A DNA stretch of 64,000 bases from JBCCGE01 sp039029455 (GTDB lineage: Bacteria; Pseudomonadota; Gammaproteobacteria; Arenicellales; Poriferihabitantaceae). Position numbers and translations under genes: made by a program. The first letter of the stretch is position 1. Every line of letters starts with the position of its first letter. Positions 25,879 to 33,891 of this stretch are shown in pieces. The stretch covers positions 1-64,000 of the forward strand of contig JBCCGE010000007.1 in assembly GCA_039029455.1 (NCBI GenBank), read 5' to 3'. The notes below the pieces were generated by a model. The model did no database searches. It saw only the letters and a program-made list of their open reading frames with translations, and was not told the origin of the DNA.

Positions 25879-26475
25879 TCAGCGTTGGCTTTTGGAAAAT
25901 ACAAACCTGAGAGTGATGCGCTCGCCTTCTTCACCAGCGTATTCGCATCGATTGGCCTCTATGTCATAGGGCAGCCAGGCAGGAAACAACAGGATATCGC
26001 CGGCATCCACATCAATGGCATGCTTGAGGGTATTTGGACCGCTCTTGTCTGTATTGGGCTGTTCGCATTGCGTTCGAGGATCACTGAATATCGGCCGTCC
26101 ACTTTTTTCCGGTGCCCGGACGAAATAGAGACCGCGCCACACTCCTCTGTTTGCGTGCATTTCCTTGTCGTAGCCAAAGCGATCGCAGATATTTGCCCAC
26201 AAGGCTGAAAGCCAGAGCGGCGTTGCTTGCTCTTCTGCAGTCAGAGAATTCTCAACCTTCTGACGCAAGGCATCTGCAAACATTGTGAAACCGCTCTCCT
26301 CATGGAGTGCATCGTGGCTGTGCCAGCCTCCCTTAGACTGCCTGCTCGGGCTAATGCCTCTGCGCTCTTGTGTTCTTAGGCTGATCAATCTGGAAGAGAG
26401 ATAGACGTTGATTAAATCGGCATCCGTAAGTGTCGTTCGGATAACGGGCGTTGGAAACAAATGCAGGCGTTCCAT
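25879..26475 (-). CDS. TIGR02466-type putative 2-oxoglutarate oxygenase, metal site altered
   Basis: About 198 residues from ATG 26475; a TTG at 26601 would overlap the enolase gene. The protein opens with LHLFPTPV, followed by GGWHSHDALHEE, GLYFVRAPEKSGRPIFSDPR, DAGDILLFPAWL and ERITLRFVF, the order seen in the TIGR02466 family. The family metal-binding motif HxHP before SGVYYV reads MHANRG here, and the distal His after FPSWL is replaced in FPAWLPYDIEAN. Unless another His substitutes, the iron site looks incomplete. It lies 31 nt after the enolase-superfamily gene on the same strand. It may be a scaffold or degenerate enzyme. Confidence 0.6.
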   Translation of the reverse strand: MERLHLFPTPVIRTTLTDADLINVYLSSRLISLRTQERRGISPSRQSKGGWHSHDALHEESGFTMFADALRQKVENSLTAEEQATPLWLSALWANICDRFGYDKEMHANRGVWRGLYFVRAPEKSGRPIFSDPRTQCEQPNTDKSGPNTLKHAIDVDAGDILLFPAWLPYDIEANRCEYAGEEGERITLRFVFSKSQR

Positions 26476-26506
26476 CAGCGAAGTACTCGTTTGAATCCTG
26501 TCATCT

Positions 26507-27565
26507 TCATGTAAACGTCGGTTGTATTCCGTGGCCGAAATCTGGCGACGGTCCGATTCTCCATGGCGCAGAGCGCCGAATGTCGCCCCAGTTTTCCTCA
26601 ATCAAAAGAGGTTGTCGCAAGTCACAACTTGCAACCAGCGAGTCCTTCGGCGTTCCACAGGCCAGGCTGACAACCGCGGCTGCGGCGACCGAACCACACC
26701 ATGGTCCGTCAACGCGCACTCGCATACCGCACTCCATACAGAGATCACGCGCCGTTCGTGCTGGCACCAGACCACCCAGGAAGGCCGGTTTTATTGCCAG
26801 GGAATGCGGCAAATCTGATTCAAGCGCCTGCATGAACGCCGGCAATCCGTCCATACACTGGTCCAGCATCACCGCTTTGCCGGTTCGTTCGATGACTTCG
26901 AGATTGTCGTCCAATACTTTACACGGCTCTTCCCAGATCAGCCGTGGATCGTCAAATTGAACCACCGTTTCAATAGCGCGCTCACGTGTCAGTCCACCGT
27001 TAAAGTCGGCGAGCACGATTTGCTCTTGACTAGCGTATTTCATCGCGATCTCGATGCGTTCTATGTCACTTTTGAGTGAATCCACGCCAAGTTTTAACTG
27101 AAATACACGCCATAACCTCGGACTGGTGCTCAACAATGTTTCGAGCTCATCTACAGACATGGCCGTCGGCCCATAATACTCGTCCAGAATTTCCTGTCTT
27201 AATCCCCCAAGCATCTTATAGAGCGGACAGCGCAGTTGTCTTGCAGTTGCGTCCAGCATTGCGGTTTCCAGTCCGAACGCCAGACCTCTCATCTCAGGCC
27301 CCTGTCTGCGAAGGTCGACGACAACTTCCTCAAGAGCATTCTCAGATGCACCTTGCAAAGACGTCACAACCTGATCTTCTTTTTGCGGCGCCAGGTCGTT
27401 ATAAAAGCCCTTTCGAACCACCTCACCCCACCCCATTCGACCATCGGCGAACTCAAGCCGAACAAGACGAACGGGCAGATCAACCTGCGTAATGTGGGAC
27501 ATGACATACGGTCCGTCCCTGAATTTGTAAACGTAATCGATCAGGCTCAGATGGGTGATTTTCAT
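26507..27565 (-). CDS. enolase-superfamily (mandelate racemase/muconate lactonizing) enzyme
   Basis: A 352-residue enolase-superfamily protein. The catalytic lysine sits in FQLKLG (about residue 167), metal ligands in VLADFNGG (Asp), IWEEP (Glu) and VMLDQCMDG (Asp), and the second lysine in SLAIKPAFLGGL. This two-lysine arrangement is that of proline-betaine/hydroxyproline-betaine epimerases and cis-3-hydroxyproline dehydratase relatives. The gene is flanked by a putative oxygenase and lies near MttB- and TMADH-type genes, which fits an epimerase for a betaine. It starts at ATG 27565. Substrate assignment is inference. Confidence 0.8.
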   Translation of the reverse strand: MKITHLSLIDYVYKFRDGPYVMSHITQVDLPVRLVRLEFADGRMGWGEVVRKGFYNDLAPQKEDQVVTSLQGASENALEEVVVDLRRQGPEMRGLAFGLETAMLDATARQLRCPLYKMLGGLRQEILDEYYGPTAMSVDELETLLSTSPRLWRVFQLKLGVDSLKSDIERIEIAMKYASQEQIVLADFNGGLTRERAIETVVQFDDPRLIWEEPCKVLDDNLEVIERTGKAVMLDQCMDGLPAFMQALESDLPHSLAIKPAFLGGLVPARTARDLCMECGMRVRVDGPWCGSVAAAAVVSLACGTPKDSLVASCDLRQPLLIEENWGDIRRSAPWRIGPSPDFGHGIQPTFT

Positions 27566-27570
27566 AGTCC

Positions 27571-28875
27571 TTATTCGTTCCAGATGCAGGTTTCTCTACG
27601 ATTTACCCATTCGCCTGACTTAAGACAGGGCCAGGTCACGATGCGTGTCGGTGGCAGCGTAGATTCAAATTTCAGGTAAAAAAAATGTTCATCCCGGTCC
27701 CAGACCTCTGCATGGGTCTCCTGGGTGATGTCTGTGCGATGAATCAGAAACATATTGTCGGTATGCGCAGCACAACAAATCATCTCGATATCCGATTTAT
27801 CCACACCCTCAAAATGGCTGGGATCAAATTTGAATTCAATATTGTGTACCAGCTTCCCGTTATCGTTCAGCAACGCACGTTTCCGATAAATTATGCCGCT
27901 CTTCTGGATAAACTCATCACGGGTTCTGACATCGCCGAGTCCGAATTTGCCCAGTTCCAGAGAGTCATCGCCTGTACCAAAAAGAGCCCGGCATCGACTC
28001 TGTGACGTCAGATCGCGTTCATGCCAGACAGTGCTGTCCTGAATTTCACTGCGTTTATCCTCCTCGTGATCACTCCAGTGTTTATGCAGCGTGTACATTC
28101 GCATGTACTCGTGCCAGATCACACATTTCGGCGGATGAAATACGTCATAACCATGGGTAAAGGCACGCAGCGAGATCGTGTTTTCCTCGCCGAGAAAGTA
28201 GATCTCCGGATCGTGTGGTACATCGGAAACAAACGATCCGTGCGCAAAACAAAAATGGCCTGAATACAGCGTTCCGGGCGTTGGCGCGTCCGACGGCTTA
28301 ATGTGACCGGCTTGATGCATCGGCACGCCGTGATGAGTAAAGGCGCTAACAACCAAGCCATTTCCGTGTTGTTCCAGTCGCGATGTATCCGCGCATGGCT
28401 CCGTATACAAAAAGTTCAGACTGTCTGGATCCGGATCTGTTTCCTGATAGAAGGATTCCGACCCCATGGGTCGATAGTTATTGACATATGTGGTCAGCAT
28501 GGGCTTTTTAATACCGTCCCGGACTAGCGTTTCGAAGGTATTAATCAGGTATGTATCCCAACCGCGAGCAAATCGATGATGAGAATCCAGATGTAGCGTA
28601 TAAGGTTCACTGTCGTATTGCTGCTGGAGCTGATATCGGGCCCAGCATACGCCTTTGCTTTCCTGCCACGGGAATTCCAGTATTTTGAACTGTGCTTTGT
28701 CTGATAGTGCATCAAGTTCAGGCTTGACCTGTTCGTACTCCGATGGACTGTGCTGCCATGCAATCGAAAACACCAGATTTTCAGGCGCATCCGCTTTAAA
28801 AACGCAATCCTTTAAAGTCGAAACCAGCTCTGGGTCACGATACGAGGCAATTTGAACAAAAATCTTCGAATTCAC
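27571..28875 (-). CDS. PF11397 (Skp1 GlcNAc-transferase-type) glycosyltransferase
   Basis: About 434 residues. The N-terminus IFVQIASYRDPELVSTLKDC, ARYQLQQQY and the metal-binding LHLDSHHRFARGWD (DxH) define the PF11397 family, whose best known member is the Dictyostelium cytoplasmic GlcNAc transferase acting on hydroxyproline of Skp1. The open frame extends to 28950 but would then pass through a terminator hairpin at 28890-28916; GTG 28875 matches the length of the paralogue's N-terminus. Paralogous to 29863-31134. The enolase gene begins 6 nt after its stop, so the two may be co-transcribed. Donor and acceptor are unknown. The flanking PAHA-leader protein is a candidate acceptor. Confidence 0.75.
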   Translation of the reverse strand: MNSKIFVQIASYRDPELVSTLKDCVFKADAPENLVFSIAWQHSPSEYEQVKPELDALSDKAQFKILEFPWQESKGVCWARYQLQQQYDSEPYTLHLDSHHRFARGWDTYLINTFETLVRDGIKKPMLTTYVNNYRPMGSESFYQETDPDPDSLNFLYTEPCADTSRLEQHGNGLVVSAFTHHGVPMHQAGHIKPSDAPTPGTLYSGHFCFAHGSFVSDVPHDPEIYFLGEENTISLRAFTHGYDVFHPPKCVIWHEYMRMYTLHKHWSDHEEDKRSEIQDSTVWHERDLTSQSRCRALFGTGDDSLELGKFGLGDVRTRDEFIQKSGIIYRKRALLNDNGKLVHNIEFKFDPSHFEGVDKSDIEMICCAAHTDNMFLIHRTDITQETHAEVWDRDEHFFYLKFESTLPPTRIVTWPCLKSGEWVNRRETCIWNE

Positions 28876-28889
28876 TTCCTTCAACGCAT

Positions 28890-28916
28890 AAAAAAGCCGA
28901 CTTACGGAGTCGGCTT
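28890..28916 (-). terminator. rho-independent terminator
   Basis: On the minus strand AAGCCGACT and AGTCGGCTT form a perfect 9-bp stem with a 5-nt loop, followed by a T6 run. It sits about 105 nt downstream of the PAHA-leader gene (stop 29021) and only about 15 nt before the chosen start of the glycosyltransferase. It could end the small transcript or act as an attenuator for the next gene. Confidence 0.8.
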
Positions 28917-29000
28917 GTTTGGTCAATCTCTGTCGTAGAGGCCAGACCACACTGCATCCGTGTAATCCGTCCTATCACACGGAATCGGCCCAAATTCTAC

Positions 29001-29024
29001 ACTTGGTTAATTTGACTTGGTTAA
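29001..29024. repeat. direct repeat ACTTGGTTAA x2
   Basis: ACTTGGTTAA occurs at 29001-29010 and 29015-29024, separated by 4 nt. The second copy overlaps the stop codon of the 29021 gene. It is short, but exact and tandem. It could be a protein-binding site or chance. Confidence 0.5.
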
Positions 29025-29356
29025 GGGGGAGCCGTCGGTGATGGCGATGGGCTCGTCGACATTGAAACAAGTGGAGCCGACGGACTCGGTGACATCATGG
29101 GAGTTTGTGAAACCATAGGCGATGGTGTTGGCGGTGGCTGTGTCGTCCCTCCGCCCGGACCGCCGCCTGTATCGGTGGTGGCCGCATGTGCAGGCATAAC
29201 CACAGATCGAACCGTCGGCTTCACCCATTCTTTGTCGAGGGTTTGTGTAATGCCTATGGCACCACTTGCAGCCAGCAGTTTGCTGATTGCTTTTCGTCTG
29301 GATGTCGTTCTATCCAGTTCTTCACGGGACACGGATTTTTTATCATTTGTGCTCAC
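29021..29356 (-). CDS. small PAHA-leader protein with Pro/Ser/Thr-rich (mucin-like) tail
   Basis: GTG 29356 has GGAG 5 nt upstream (29362-29365) and gives a 111-residue protein. The N-terminal half is SRRKAISKLLAASGAIG (a twin-Arg-like charged and hydrophobic stretch) followed by WVKPTVRSVVMPAHAATT, then DTGGGPGGGT. The C-terminal 40 residues are almost only Pro, Ser, Thr, Met, Gln and Val (PPPTPSP, SPSPSPTAPP). No globular domain is visible, so the mature protein would be an extended, hydroxyl- and proline-rich chain. The leader and the DTGGGPGxGT motif match the protein at 6447-7100. The gene is flanked on both sides by PF11397 glycosyltransferases, suggesting a heavily O-modified exported peptide. 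Confidence 0.6.
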   Translation of the reverse strand: MSTNDKKSVSREELDRTTSRRKAISKLLAASGAIGITQTLDKEWVKPTVRSVVMPAHAATTDTGGGPGGGTTQPPPTPSPMVSQTPMMSPSPSAPLVSMSTSPSPSPTAPP

Positions 29357-29862
29357 TGTGTTCTCCAAATTTTACGCCCATAGAATTCAATGAAATATTA
29401 GTGGCGATTGAGGACAAAGTCAATCTGTACCGCAGAAGCCATGTACAATTTCCCTTATTTTTTAATGGCTTAGCTCGTAAACCAACCCAATCAGAATGCT
29501 GGCGAGAAGATTGGATCGTGTCAATCTGCGGTTTAAATTCGTTTAGCGTTATTCAATTCAAAAGAAACCATTGGATTTTGTATCGATGGCTTTTTCCCTG
29601 CTCTTTCGAAAAAAGGCGCTATGCGCCGGTCAATCCGCAACTGGCATCAGACAACTACGCGTCACCGCCTCAAAATTCTGATTTTGATCGTAAATACAAC
29701 ATAACTGTGTAAGTATCCATCACCAAAGTTGTGCCTCGCCAGAATCTTCTCTCAGGGTGGTGTTCTCTTTGCGGAAATTGTCCACCGCTTATCAATAGAA
29801 ACCTGACAACAACGAACTCATTCGCAGTATAAGAATATTTCGAACACCCCGAATCACTGTCC
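29357..29862. other. intergenic region between divergent genes
   Basis: About 500 nt between the divergent PAHA-leader gene (minus) and the second glycosyltransferase (plus). It must contain both promoters. A long plus-strand frame (29287-29712) overlaps the leader gene and shows no motif. No repeat or RNA structure is obvious. Confidence 0.4.
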
Positions 29863-31134
29863 GTGCCCTCTGATCAATCACGCATACTTCTGCATATCCC
29901 GGCCTATCGCGAGCCAGAGTTGATCCCGACAATAGAAGACGCGCTGCAGCAGGCCAAATATCCCGAGCGCGTTGTCTTCGGGATTTGTCGACAATTCAGC
30001 GAAACTGATGGTTTTGACAATCTCGATCGATATCGATCAGACCCTCGCTTCAAGATTATCGATATGCCTCACACTGAAGCCAGGGGACTCGCATACGCCA
30101 GAGCATTGATCAACGACACGCTGCTCGACGATGAAGAATATATTCTCCAGCTGGATTCTCATCATCGCTTTGCCCATCATTGGGATGACACTCTGATCAC
30201 CTGGCACCGGGATCTTGAGCGAGATGGATACAACCCAATCCTCACTGGCTATCTGCCCAGCTACAACCCCAAAAACGACCCGGATGAGCGCGTTCAGGAG
30301 CCCTGGATGCAGCGCGTCAACTATTTTTTCAGCCACGGCACTATCTTTATCCAACCGGTCTTGCTAACGGACTGGGAAAACTGTGATGCTCCAGTGCCGT
30401 CTCGTTTTATCTCGGGTCACTTTGCGTTTGCACGGAACGCCTGGGCGAAAACAGTTCGCCACGATCCGGGAATTTTTTTCTCAGGTGAGGAAATTTCACT
30501 AACCGTGCGCTCCTACACCCACGGCTATGATCTTTTTCATCCGCACAGAGTCGTTGTCTGGCATGAAACCATGCGTGATTCTCGAGACGGCAAACTCGTA
30601 TGGGATGACATGGCAAAAACCGACCGCAGCGACCAGTTCTGGCAGAAGGAGTCTGACGCCCGTGCTCGCATTCGTCATCTTCTCGGAAGCAGTGATGAGT
30701 CGCATGATATGACAGGGTTCGAGTTAGGCACAGTCAGAACACTTGGCGAATACGAGCGTTATGCTGGCATACATTTTGCCAGCCGACGGGTTCAGCCAGA
30801 AACGTATGATGCAAGGTTTCCACCCAACCCTTTTCAAAGCGATGACCAGTGGACAGAGTCGCTAAAGTATATCGGTGCCTGCCATTTCCAGATCACTTCA
30901 CGAGACTTTCCGTCAAAGGACTACGATTTCATTCTGGTCGCCTTTGACGATGATCAGGGACTCTGTATCAGACGATTAAACGTATCGGGCGCCCCGTTAA
31001 AGTCGTTGATGGAGCAGGGTACCGAGGTTACAGTCAACGAACGCTTCTTATCCGACGTTAGGATTGCCCGAGTTGTTTGCTGGGGATATAGTGACGCACG
31101 CGGCTGGCTTGAACGAACCGAAATCCGTCTCTAA
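29863..31134 (+). CDS. PF11397 (Skp1 GlcNAc-transferase-type) glycosyltransferase
   Basis: A 423-residue paralogue of the enzyme at 27571-28875. It has RILLHIPAYREPELIPTI at the N-terminus, ARGLAYARAL and the acceptor-side ILQLDSHHRFAHHWDD with the DxH metal motif, then SGHFAFA and HGYDLFHPHRVVVWHE, which both paralogues share. GTG 29863 is the start; no strong ribosome binding site is visible. It is the first gene of a plus-strand run with the HtrL/GT fusion (7-nt gap) and a hydroxyacid dehydrogenase. It probably transfers a sugar from a nucleotide donor to a protein hydroxyl in the cytoplasm. Confidence 0.8.
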   Translation: MPSDQSRILLHIPAYREPELIPTIEDALQQAKYPERVVFGICRQFSETDGFDNLDRYRSDPRFKIIDMPHTEARGLAYARALINDTLLDDEEYILQLDSHHRFAHHWDDTLITWHRDLERDGYNPILTGYLPSYNPKNDPDERVQEPWMQRVNYFFSHGTIFIQPVLLTDWENCDAPVPSRFISGHFAFARNAWAKTVRHDPGIFFSGEEISLTVRSYTHGYDLFHPHRVVVWHETMRDSRDGKLVWDDMAKTDRSDQFWQKESDARARIRHLLGSSDESHDMTGFELGTVRTLGEYERYAGIHFASRRVQPETYDARFPPNPFQSDDQWTESLKYIGACHFQITSRDFPSKDYDFILVAFDDDQGLCIRRLNVSGAPLKSLMEQGTEVTVNERFLSDVRIARVVCWGYSDARGWLERTEIRL

Positions 31135-31141
31135 ACACGCG

Positions 31142-32731
31142 ATGACCCAATCAGACGTAACTTATGTAACCGGCCTTTGGGACCTGTCACGGCCAGGGCG
31201 CGATTTTGGCAGTCACTATCTGCATTACTTCTCCCAGCTGCTTGAACTGGATATCGCGCTGTACATATTCGCTGACGAGTCCCTCAAGGATTGGGTGTTT
31301 GAACGACGCAGTGAAAAAAATACAGTTTTTCATGGTTTTAGCCTCGACGAGATCAAGCACTTTTATCAGGATCACTGGGATGCCACCCAAAAAATTCGCA
31401 CGGACTCTGAATGGCAGTCGCAGGCTGAATGGTTGCGACAATCACCCCAGGCAACTTTGGAATTCTACAACCCGATTGTGCAGTCGAAACTGCCCTGGTT
31501 GAATGACGTCACTTTTTTTGACCCGTTCAAATCAGAGGAGTATTTCTGGATTGATGCCGGAATTACGCACACTGTGCGTGCTGACCTTCTGTCAGAGGTG
31601 CTCGGGATGCCTCGATCGAATCGATTTATTTTTCTGACCTACCCTCATCACGGCGATTCTGAGATTCATGGCTTTGATCGAACGGGGATGAATCAATACT
31701 GCAACATGAACTTCGTCGATCGTATCAGTCGCGGTGGTTTCTTTGGCGGGGATAAATTCCACATCAATACGCTGAATGGTATCTATCACGAACTTTTAAA
31801 AGAAACCCAGGATGCGGGGTACATGGGGACAGAGGAAAGCATCTTCACCATCATGTCCTACCGACATCCCGAGATCATCAAGACATTTGAGCTGGAAAAC
31901 GGTCTGTTACAGCCCTATTTCGAAGACCTTCGGTCCCACTCCTTAACTCAGGAAACAATACTGTACATCCAGACTTACAACACTCCCGAGCAGGTTCGCT
32001 GTTTGCTTGAATCGATGAATCAATATGATCCCGACTTGCTCAAACGACCAAAAGTTGTGTTGCTGGACAATTCAGACGACCCTGAAGTTGAAGCGGGCTA
32101 TCAGTCACTTTGTGGGGAATTTCCATTCATAGAGCGCTTAAAGCGCGACAACCCGGGAATTACCGGAGGTCGGGTGCTGGCTGCCGAGCATTTTGAAACC
32201 ACCGATGCCGTGCAGTACCTGTATTTCGAAGACGACATGATGCTTTTCGATGGCCACAGTACCGATCGTCAGGGGTTCCCCCGACGAATCGATGGTCTGT
32301 ATCAGAAACTCTGCAAAATCATGGAAGCCGAGGGCTTTGATTTTTTGAAATTAAACTTTCAGGAGCTGTACGCCATCAACACAACGAATACCGCCTGGTT
32401 CAATGTGTCACAGAGGGTGCGCCAGAAAGCGTGGCCAGACACCTCAAGCGGACCGCCATACACGCAGTTCGATCGCATAAAATCCATGTACGGTCTGGCC
32501 TACGCGAGTGGCGACATTTTTTACGCGAACTGGCCTCACATAATGAGCCGATCAGCCAATCGGAGAATATTTCTTGACCAGAAAATTCAGCACCCAAGCG
32601 AGCACAACGTCATGGCACACTGCTACGAACTATGGATGCAGGGTGACTTGAATGTTGCGGTTTTACTGGCGTCCCCTATCGAGCACAACCGCATCCATGA
32701 CTATGATCGAACTGCAAGAAAAGAGTATTAG
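31142..32731 (+). CDS. HtrL/YibB-WlaTC domain fused to GT-A glycosyltransferase domain
   Basis: Start ATG 31142 is chosen since it lies 7 nt after the previous stop; the longer frame from 31064 overlaps that gene. The 529-residue protein has two parts. Residues about 1-270 match HtrL/YibB/WlaTC: TYVTGLWDLSRPG, a YNPIVQSKLPWL stretch and FWIDAGITH. Residues about 275-529 form a GT-A-like domain: ILYIQTYNTPEQVRCLLESM, VVLLDNSDD, NPGITGGRVLAAEH and the acidic YFEDDMM that would hold the metal. The first domain type occurs in enterobacterial and Campylobacter glycan loci. The fusion probably adds one or two sugars in a chain built with the PF11397 enzymes. Confidence 0.75.
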   Translation: MTQSDVTYVTGLWDLSRPGRDFGSHYLHYFSQLLELDIALYIFADESLKDWVFERRSEKNTVFHGFSLDEIKHFYQDHWDATQKIRTDSEWQSQAEWLRQSPQATLEFYNPIVQSKLPWLNDVTFFDPFKSEEYFWIDAGITHTVRADLLSEVLGMPRSNRFIFLTYPHHGDSEIHGFDRTGMNQYCNMNFVDRISRGGFFGGDKFHINTLNGIYHELLKETQDAGYMGTEESIFTIMSYRHPEIIKTFELENGLLQPYFEDLRSHSLTQETILYIQTYNTPEQVRCLLESMNQYDPDLLKRPKVVLLDNSDDPEVEAGYQSLCGEFPFIERLKRDNPGITGGRVLAAEHFETTDAVQYLYFEDDMMLFDGHSTDRQGFPRRIDGLYQKLCKIMEAEGFDFLKLNFQELYAINTTNTAWFNVSQRVRQKAWPDTSSGPPYTQFDRIKSMYGLAYASGDIFYANWPHIMSRSANRRIFLDQKIQHPSEHNVMAHCYELWMQGDLNVAVLLASPIEHNRIHDYDRTARKEY

Positions 32732-32734
32732 TGC

Positions 32735-33673
32735 ATGTCTATACTAATTGATATCCGAGCAGACGACTGGATGACCGAGGAACAACTTGAGAGTTTTTTG
32801 CAGCCACTGCTTCCCGGGGTGTCGATGCACTGCCGTGATGCGGGCGAACAAAAAGCCGACGTCACCATGATCGCCACCGCGCAACTTCGACCCGGCATCC
32901 TCAGCGAATACCCTAACGTACGTCTGATTCAAAAACTCGGAGCTGGTGTCGACGCCATAGTGTCGGATTCGGACGTCAATAGAAAAAATATCCGCGTCTG
33001 TCGGCTTAAACCCGATATGCCCGCACACGAAATTGCTGAATACTGTCTGACCTACGTGCTGCATTTCCAGCGTCAAGTCGCACACTACGACCAGGCTCAA
33101 AAAAACGGTCTCTGGAAGCCCTTACCACCGATGAAAGCCAGTGAGACTACCGTATGCGTGCTGGGTCTTGGACATATCGGAGCACGAACAGCCGACTACT
33201 TTGCACATATGGGGTATCGCGTAATCGGTTGGAGCCGATCGCAAAAACATCTGCCCGATGTCGACTGCCGCGCAGGGGAAGACGCGTTATCTGATGTTCT
33301 CGCTACCGGAGACTACGTTGTTTCAATCCTGCCCTCCACCGAATTAACGAGGAATCTGATCAACAGCGAAACACTGTCCGGCATGAAGTCATCGGCCGTA
33401 TTGATCAACGCCGGCCGCGGCGATCTGGTCAATCAGGAAGATCTGCTCGAGGCATTGGATCAGGGAACAATCAAAGCCGCTGTTCTCGACGTTTTCCAGC
33501 AGGAGCCTGTGCCCGCAGATCATCCGCTCTGGACCCACCCCAATGTCATTATGACACCCCACGTTTCCGGCTGGCATCTGGACGATGGGCTTGATGTGGT
33601 CGCAAAGAATTATCTCGCACTCATTAACAATCAACCTCTCGCCCACGAGGTCGATATACACGCAGGGTACTAA
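32735..33673 (+). CDS. D-2-hydroxyacid dehydrogenase (GhrA/hydroxypyruvate reductase-like)
   Basis: A 312-residue NAD(P)-dependent D-2-hydroxyacid dehydrogenase. The Rossmann motif VCVLGLGHIGARTADYF, the catalytic Arg in LINAGRGDLV, the Glu in FQQEPVP and the His in MTPHVSGWH are in place. Length and the early position of the cofactor motif match the glyoxylate/hydroxypyruvate reductase A group. It starts at ATG 32735, 4 nt after the previous stop, so it is in the glycosyltransferase operon. The metabolic link to the glycosyltransferases is not clear. Confidence 0.85.
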   Translation: MSILIDIRADDWMTEEQLESFLQPLLPGVSMHCRDAGEQKADVTMIATAQLRPGILSEYPNVRLIQKLGAGVDAIVSDSDVNRKNIRVCRLKPDMPAHEIAEYCLTYVLHFQRQVAHYDQAQKNGLWKPLPPMKASETTVCVLGLGHIGARTADYFAHMGYRVIGWSRSQKHLPDVDCRAGEDALSDVLATGDYVVSILPSTELTRNLINSETLSGMKSSAVLINAGRGDLVNQEDLLEALDQGTIKAAVLDVFQQEPVPADHPLWTHPNVIMTPHVSGWHLDDGLDVVAKNYLALINNQPLAHEVDIHAGY

Positions 33674-33698
33674 TCACGAGAATCACCGCATAGTCACT

Positions 33699-33796
33699 CG
33701 TCATTGAGAGCCGAAGGCGAACCAATCTCGTAGCGAATCCGAACAGCAAAACAAAACCACCAGATTGCCGCAGTCGCTTACGCTCCTTCGCAATGA
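33699..33796. repeat. dispersed intergenic repeat, copy 2
   Basis: Left half CGTCATTGAGAGCCGAAGGCG then AATCTCGTAGCGAA; right half AGATTGCCGCAGTCGCTT then CGCTCCTTCGCAATGAC. The structure and spacing match the copy at 13627-13725. It directly follows the hydroxyacid dehydrogenase gene. Confidence 0.75.
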
Positions 33797-33844
33797 CGTT
33801 CCTTTTGCAGTTGCCACCCTACCCAGCACTGCGAGCCTTCATCC

Positions 33845-33885
33845 GTCATTGCGAACCGAAGGCTTCGCAGACCTTCGTAATGGTC
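33845..33885. repeat. dispersed intergenic repeat, partial copy
   Basis: GTCATTGCGAACCGAAGG followed by CTTCGCAGACCTTCGTAATG is one decayed half of the repeat found at 33699-33796. It lies just before the convergent aminotransferase gene. Confidence 0.55.
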
Positions 33886-33891
33886 ACCTGT

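Noticed and set aside
29287..29712. 141-codon plus-strand frame
   Set aside because: It overlaps the leader gene on the other strand, and its composition looks like translated non-coding AT-rich DNA.
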